Source: Planctomycetota bacterium (GTDB taxonomy: Bacteria; Planctomycetota; SZUA-567; H5-PLA8). Taken from it: DNA of 9,179 nucleotides. Under the pieces are notes generated by a model. That model was not told the DNA's origin. It searched no databases and saw only the letters and a program-made list of their open reading frames with translations. The position numbers were made by a program, and so were the translations under genes. Below, piece by piece: positions 6,692 to 9,179 of this stretch. The stretch spans positions 1 through 9,179 of the forward strand of contig JANXLS010000310.1 of NCBI GenBank assembly GCA_025355035.1, written 5' to 3'. How positions within the stretch are numbered: the first letter of the stretch is position 1; every line of letters starts with the position of its first letter.

Positions 6692-6964
6692 ATGAATCAA
6701 GCTTTCGGAAAGAAAATCTTCGCAGCCCTTGTTGTCGTTCTATTTGCCGGCACACTTTTCGTCGTCCGCGACTGCCCTTTAGACTCAGTGATGGCCGCAT
6801 CAATCCCGATCATTCTCTGCGCGGGAGCGCTCGTGCTTGGCATGATGTATATGACGATCTTCCACAGCGAACTGCATGAACACGAATACGTCGAATCGAG
6901 CGAAACAAGCTTGAAATGTCCAGAGAAAATCAACGTGTCGCCCGCTCGCCCGCGCGCTGCCTAG
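6692..6964 (+). CDS. Small two-helix membrane protein of unknown function
   Basis: A 90-residue protein with two predicted membrane helices (about residues 9-25 and 34-57), joined by a short loop (RDCPLDS). The lysines before the first helix suggest that both ends are cytoplasmic. After the second helix comes a His/Glu-rich stretch (FHSELHEHE), then a polar tail ending in a basic Pro/Arg/Ala run. Three cysteines are present (28, 43, 76). I do not recognise the family. The start has a strong GAGGAGA ribosome binding site 7 nt upstream (6678-6684). It lies 133 bp after nrfA and 17 bp before the receiver gene, so it forms a two-gene unit with the latter. A possible sigma-54 promoter precedes it. 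The His-rich patch might bind metal, but that is a guess. Confidence 0.75.
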   Translation: MNQAFGKKIFAALVVVLFAGTLFVVRDCPLDSVMAASIPIILCAGALVLGMMYMTIFHSELHEHEYVESSETSLKCPEKINVSPARPRAA

Positions 6965-6981
6965 AAAAGGGGATCATTCCA

Positions 6982-7404
6982 ATGGACCCGCTCACTGATA
7001 CGCCGGAGCGAGAAGTTGTACTCCTCGCCGAAGACGACCCTGACCAGTCCGACATGCTCCGCGAGTTGCTCGAAGCGCACGGCTACGTCGTCGAGACCGC
7101 CTTCAGCGGCGACGTGGCTCTCCGGCGGCTCACGGCAAAAACGTACACCGCGGCGGTGATGGACGGGCGCATGCCCGGCCTGCACGGTGGCACGGTGCTA
7201 AAAGCGTGCCGCGCATTGAATCGAAAGACACCCATAGTCATGGTCTCGGCGTTTGCGACACCAGCAGACAAAGAGCGTTTTCAGCGCGACGGCGCAGTGG
7301 CGAGTTTCTCCAAGCCGCTGAAGGTTGCGGAATTATTGAGCGTGCTACGCGGATTATCTGCCGCGGCGAACAAAACCGTATCGCAAACATTTCCTGTATT
7401 ATGA
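6982..7404 (+). CDS. Stand-alone receiver-domain response regulator (CheY-like)
   Basis: A 140-residue protein consisting of one receiver domain with no output domain. Signature residues are intact: acidic pocket Glu17-Asp18-Asp19 (LLAEDDPDQ), phosphoacceptor Asp61 (AAVMDGRMPG), Ser89 at the Thr/Ser switch position (IVMVSAF) and Lys111 (SKPLK). The start at 6982 is chosen because a domain of this type begins only a few residues before VVLLAEDD; the frame stays open back to 6916, but that would overlap the upstream gene. An AGGGG sequence lies a few bases further upstream than is ideal. With no output domain it must act by protein contact or as a phosphate sink. The globin-coupled kinase across the locus is a possible phosphodonor, which is inference from proximity. 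It ends 17 bp before the insertion sequence. Confidence 0.9.
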   Translation: MDPLTDTPEREVVLLAEDDPDQSDMLRELLEAHGYVVETAFSGDVALRRLTAKTYTAAVMDGRMPGLHGGTVLKACRALNRKTPIVMVSAFATPADKERFQRDGAVASFSKPLKVAELLSVLRGLSAAANKTVSQTFPVL

Positions 7405-7421
7405 TGGACACTTGCCGTTAG

Positions 7422-7485
7422 GGACTGTAAAATAATAATTTATAGTTTTGATCAGCTGTTCGAGTGCTACTTGTCTGGCTCTATA
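7422..7485 (+). repeat. Left terminal inverted repeat of the insertion sequence
   Basis: Begins GGACTGTAAAATAATAA and matches the reverse complement of 8110-8173 at 61 of 64 positions; the mismatches are one TT/CC pair and one C/A. The first 13 bases of its TGTAAAATAATAA core recur inside the element at 7491-7503, one 65-bp step further in. Confidence 0.93.
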
Positions 7486-7542
7486 GGTCTTGTAAAATAA
7501 TAACATTTATGTTTAGCTATCATTGTTCCTATAATCAGAAGC

Positions 7543-8128
7543 ATGATAACTGAGGCTGCGATTCGTGAGAAGTATCGGACTCTTGCACCTACATTGAACG
7601 AGCGGCAACGCCGTTTGTGGGCCGGTGCGGAAGCCAACCCGTTGGGATTCGGCGGGATGGTTGTTGTCATCCGTGCCACGGGGCTTTCTTTTCCGACTGT
7701 GGCACAGGGAATGAAAGAGGCGTCTGGGCCTCCCAGTTTGCCTGTGGAGCGCGTGCGCAGTGCGGGAGGTGGACGTAAGCCGAGCGTGGCTGTGGAAACT
7801 GGAATTACAAAGGCTGGCCAATCGGACGGGGTCGGCGATCACCGTCTGCCATTTTCCGCCCGGGACCAGCAAATGGAACAAAATCGAACATCGGCTGTTC
7901 TCGTTCATCGGACAAAACTGGCGCGGCCAACCGCTCCTGACTCACGCGACCATAGTTAATCTGATCTCAGGCACAAGCAACGAGAAAGGATTGAAAGTAA
8001 AATACGAACTGGACACAAACATCTATCCGGCGAAGATTAAAGTGGGTGACGAACAGATGTCTGAAATCAGATTAGTTGCACATCCGTTTCATGGAGAATG
8101 GAACTATACTATAGAGCCAGACAAGTAG
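7543..8128 (+). pseudogene. ISAzo13-family transposase remnant (internal deletion plus frameshift)
   Basis: From the ATG at 7543, the first ~80 codons give the N-terminal part of an ISAzo13 transposase (LNERQRRLWAGAEANPLGFGG, ATGLSFPTVAQG, GGGRKP). At about 7781-7790 the sequence jumps to the C-terminal part, which continues one frame over: WLWKLELQRLANRTGS, CHFPPGTSKWNKIEHRLFSF, NWRGQPLL and HGEWNYTI, to a stop at 8126-8128. Against a typical transposase of this family, roughly 280 residues are missing, including the central catalytic portion; the Glu in KIEHRLF is probably the only acidic catalytic residue left. Frame 1 continues past the junction as meaningless sequence to 7959. The last codons lie inside the right inverted repeat. 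No functional protein is expected. Confidence 0.88.
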
Positions 8129-8173
8129 CACTCGAACATCTGATCAAAACTATAGGTTATTATTTTACAGTCC
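8110..8173 (-). repeat. Right terminal inverted repeat of the insertion sequence
   Basis: Reverse complement of the left repeat with 3 mismatches in 64. It contains the last codons and the stop codon of the transposase remnant. Confidence 0.93.
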
Positions 8174-8182
8174 ATAAGGCGT

Positions 8183-8214
8183 CGAACACAACTGTTAGAG
8201 CAGCCTTGTGTTCG
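8183..8214. repeat. 9-bp inverted repeat in the leader of the AsmA-like gene
   Basis: CGAACACAA at 8183-8191 and TTGTGTTCG at 8206-8214 are exact reverse complements with a 14-nt loop. No T-run follows, so it looks more like an operator or leader structure than a terminator. It ends 30 bp before the start codon at 8245. Confidence 0.45.
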
Positions 8215-8244
8215 GCGCAGAGCAACGGTTTCGAGGACCACATA

Positions 8245-9179
8245 ATGGCCATGTCACGTTCGTGGAAGATAGTAACTGGAACTCTGCTTTTCGTTGCGAT
8301 TCTGGCTGCGTCGTTTCCGTTCCTGGCGCACGCTTTGGTTAAAAGCAAAATAGACGAGAAGCTACAAAACGAATTCGGCGGACTGGCGCATTACGATTCG
8401 ATTACCCTCGCCTATTCGCCGCTGGGAGCAACGTTGACGCGCTTGCGGTTGGGGGATCCCATTCCCAACGCCGGCAACGCGCCCACGGTTCAGATCGAAT
8501 CGACGGTGCTTGTTCTCGAATCTATTTTCGATGCCCAGCCCCATCTTAAGAGCGTTGTCGCGACCGGATGCGCAGTCAGTATTTACGTCGACGAAAAGGG
8601 CGAGTCGAGCTTTGCGAAACTCATCCGCGAGAAGAAACCATCGTTGCGAAAATACCCCCTGAAGATTGACGCGCTGACACTCAGCGGGATCACGTTTACC
8701 ACGTATGTCGCCGGCACTCCCGCCCCGGATTCGACTATCAAAGTTGCCACGGCGAGCGCCAACAATTTTACGCTGCCGATTCCCGGGCAGTTGCTGGGCC
8801 ACGAACTGTGGATTCCAACGACGGTCGAGAGCATTGATGCTTTCGGCACCGGTGCGGTTGATTCCACAGCCCCTGCGCATCCCGCCATTCACATCGACCG
8901 CGTCAGTTTTGAGTTGGATCAAGCTGAAAATACCGAGGTACCGACGAAAATCAGACAATTCAAGGCCGAACATGTCTTGTGTAAGACTGCTGGGGGGCCG
9001 ACGGATAAATCCGATTTGATCCACGTGGCAACGTCCGTCCAAAAAGGACTGGGGATAAAAGAACCTGAGGCGATCGCCCAATCGTCCGACAAGACACCGG
9101 CGCCGCACGGCAATGGACTTTGGATTGAAGACTTCCAGACGATAGACGCGACGGTTGAATTTCACAACGGGGACGCGAC
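8245..9179 (+). CDS. AsmA-like membrane-anchored protein, N-terminal part (runs off the right edge)
   Basis: An open frame of 311 codons runs from the ATG at 8245 to the window end without a stop. It begins with a short polar stretch and one membrane helix (about residues 9-31, IVTGTLLFVAILAASFPFLA). Repetitive beta-rich sequence follows, in the style of AsmA/DUF748-type proteins: KSKIDEKLQNEFGGLAHYD, LTRLRLGDP, ESTVLVLES, HLKSVVATG, FAKLIREKKP, LSGITFTTYV, IDRVSFELD. Such proteins are anchored in the inner membrane with a large periplasmic part and are linked to outer-membrane lipid or protein assembly. The family assignment rests on overall pattern, not on a catalytic motif. The start has a GAGGA ribosome binding site 7 nt upstream (8233-8237); a second ATG at 8251 is less likely. 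The native upstream region was probably displaced by the insertion sequence, whose right end lies about 70 bp upstream. Confidence 0.7.
   Translation, partial: MAMSRSWKIVTGTLLFVAILAASFPFLAHALVKSKIDEKLQNEFGGLAHYDSITLAYSPLGATLTRLRLGDPIPNAGNAPTVQIESTVLVLESIFDAQPHLKSVVATGCAVSIYVDEKGESSFAKLIREKKPSLRKYPLKIDALTLSGITFTTYVAGTPAPDSTIKVATASANNFTLPIPGQLLGHELWIPTTVESIDAFGTGAVDSTAPAHPAIHIDRVSFELDQAENTEVPTKIRQFKAEHVLCKTAGGPTDKSDLIHVATSVQKGLGIKEPEAIAQSSDKTPAPHGNGLWIEDFQTIDATVEFHNGDA

Larger units (their letters stand above)
7422..8173 (+). mobile_element. Internally deleted ISAzo13-type insertion sequence (752 bp)
   Basis: Two 64-bp near-perfect inverted repeats bound a segment holding the two ends of an ISAzo13-family transposase with the middle missing. 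The element is therefore non-autonomous and could move only with a transposase supplied by a full copy. It inserted 17 bp downstream of the receiver gene and disrupts no recognisable gene. A TA precedes GGGACTG on the left and follows CAGTCCA on the right, which may be a 2-bp target duplication, so the ends are uncertain by one base. The AT-rich ends contrast with the GC-rich neighbourhood. Confidence 0.88.

Noticed and set aside
7543..7959. A 138-codon open frame taken as an intact protein
   Set aside because: Only the first ~80 codons resemble the transposase; the remainder is the out-of-frame reading of the transposase C-terminus.

Overview
The window looks like a chromosomal segment of a Gram-negative, probably soil or sediment bacterium. 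The periplasmic/membrane NrfHA nitrite reductase, the AsmA-like membrane protein and the sigma-54 regulatory logic all point to a diderm. The gene content would fit Verrucomicrobiota, Acidobacteriota or a related phylum, but the sequence alone does not settle this.

Left edge (1-1379): the N-terminal ~321 codons of an unrecognised protein run leftwards off the window. Its mRNA leader is rich in hairpins, and one of them overlaps the likely ribosome binding site. Immediately beside that leader lies a 5'-truncated receiver-domain remnant that has lost its phosphoacceptor Asp and its conserved Lys.

Centre (1382-6558), the main system: on the minus strand, a soluble histidine kinase with an N-terminal globin sensor domain overlaps by 4 bp with an NtrC-type sigma-54 activator (REC-AAA+-Fis HTH, with intact GAFTGA). 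Divergently transcribed is an operon of a stand-alone protoglobin, the tetraheme quinol dehydrogenase NrfH and the pentaheme nitrite reductase NrfA. The short divergent intergenic region holds a good sigma-54 (-24/-12) promoter facing the protoglobin-nrfHA operon and a second, overlapping one facing the kinase operon. The two share a TTGCAA core. Read together, a gas (O2 or NO) bound by the kinase globin would set phosphorylation of the activator, which would switch on a protoglobin plus the ammonifying nitrite reductase.

Downstream (6692-7404): a small two-helix membrane protein and a stand-alone CheY-like receiver, preceded by a weaker sigma-54-like element, may belong to the same regulon.

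Right side (7422-9179): a 752-bp internally deleted ISAzo13-type insertion sequence with 64-bp inverted repeats, carrying a fused, frameshifted transposase remnant. It is followed by the start of an AsmA-like membrane-anchored protein that runs off the right edge. No tRNA, rRNA or CRISPR array was seen, and no stretch over about 300 bases is unexplained.
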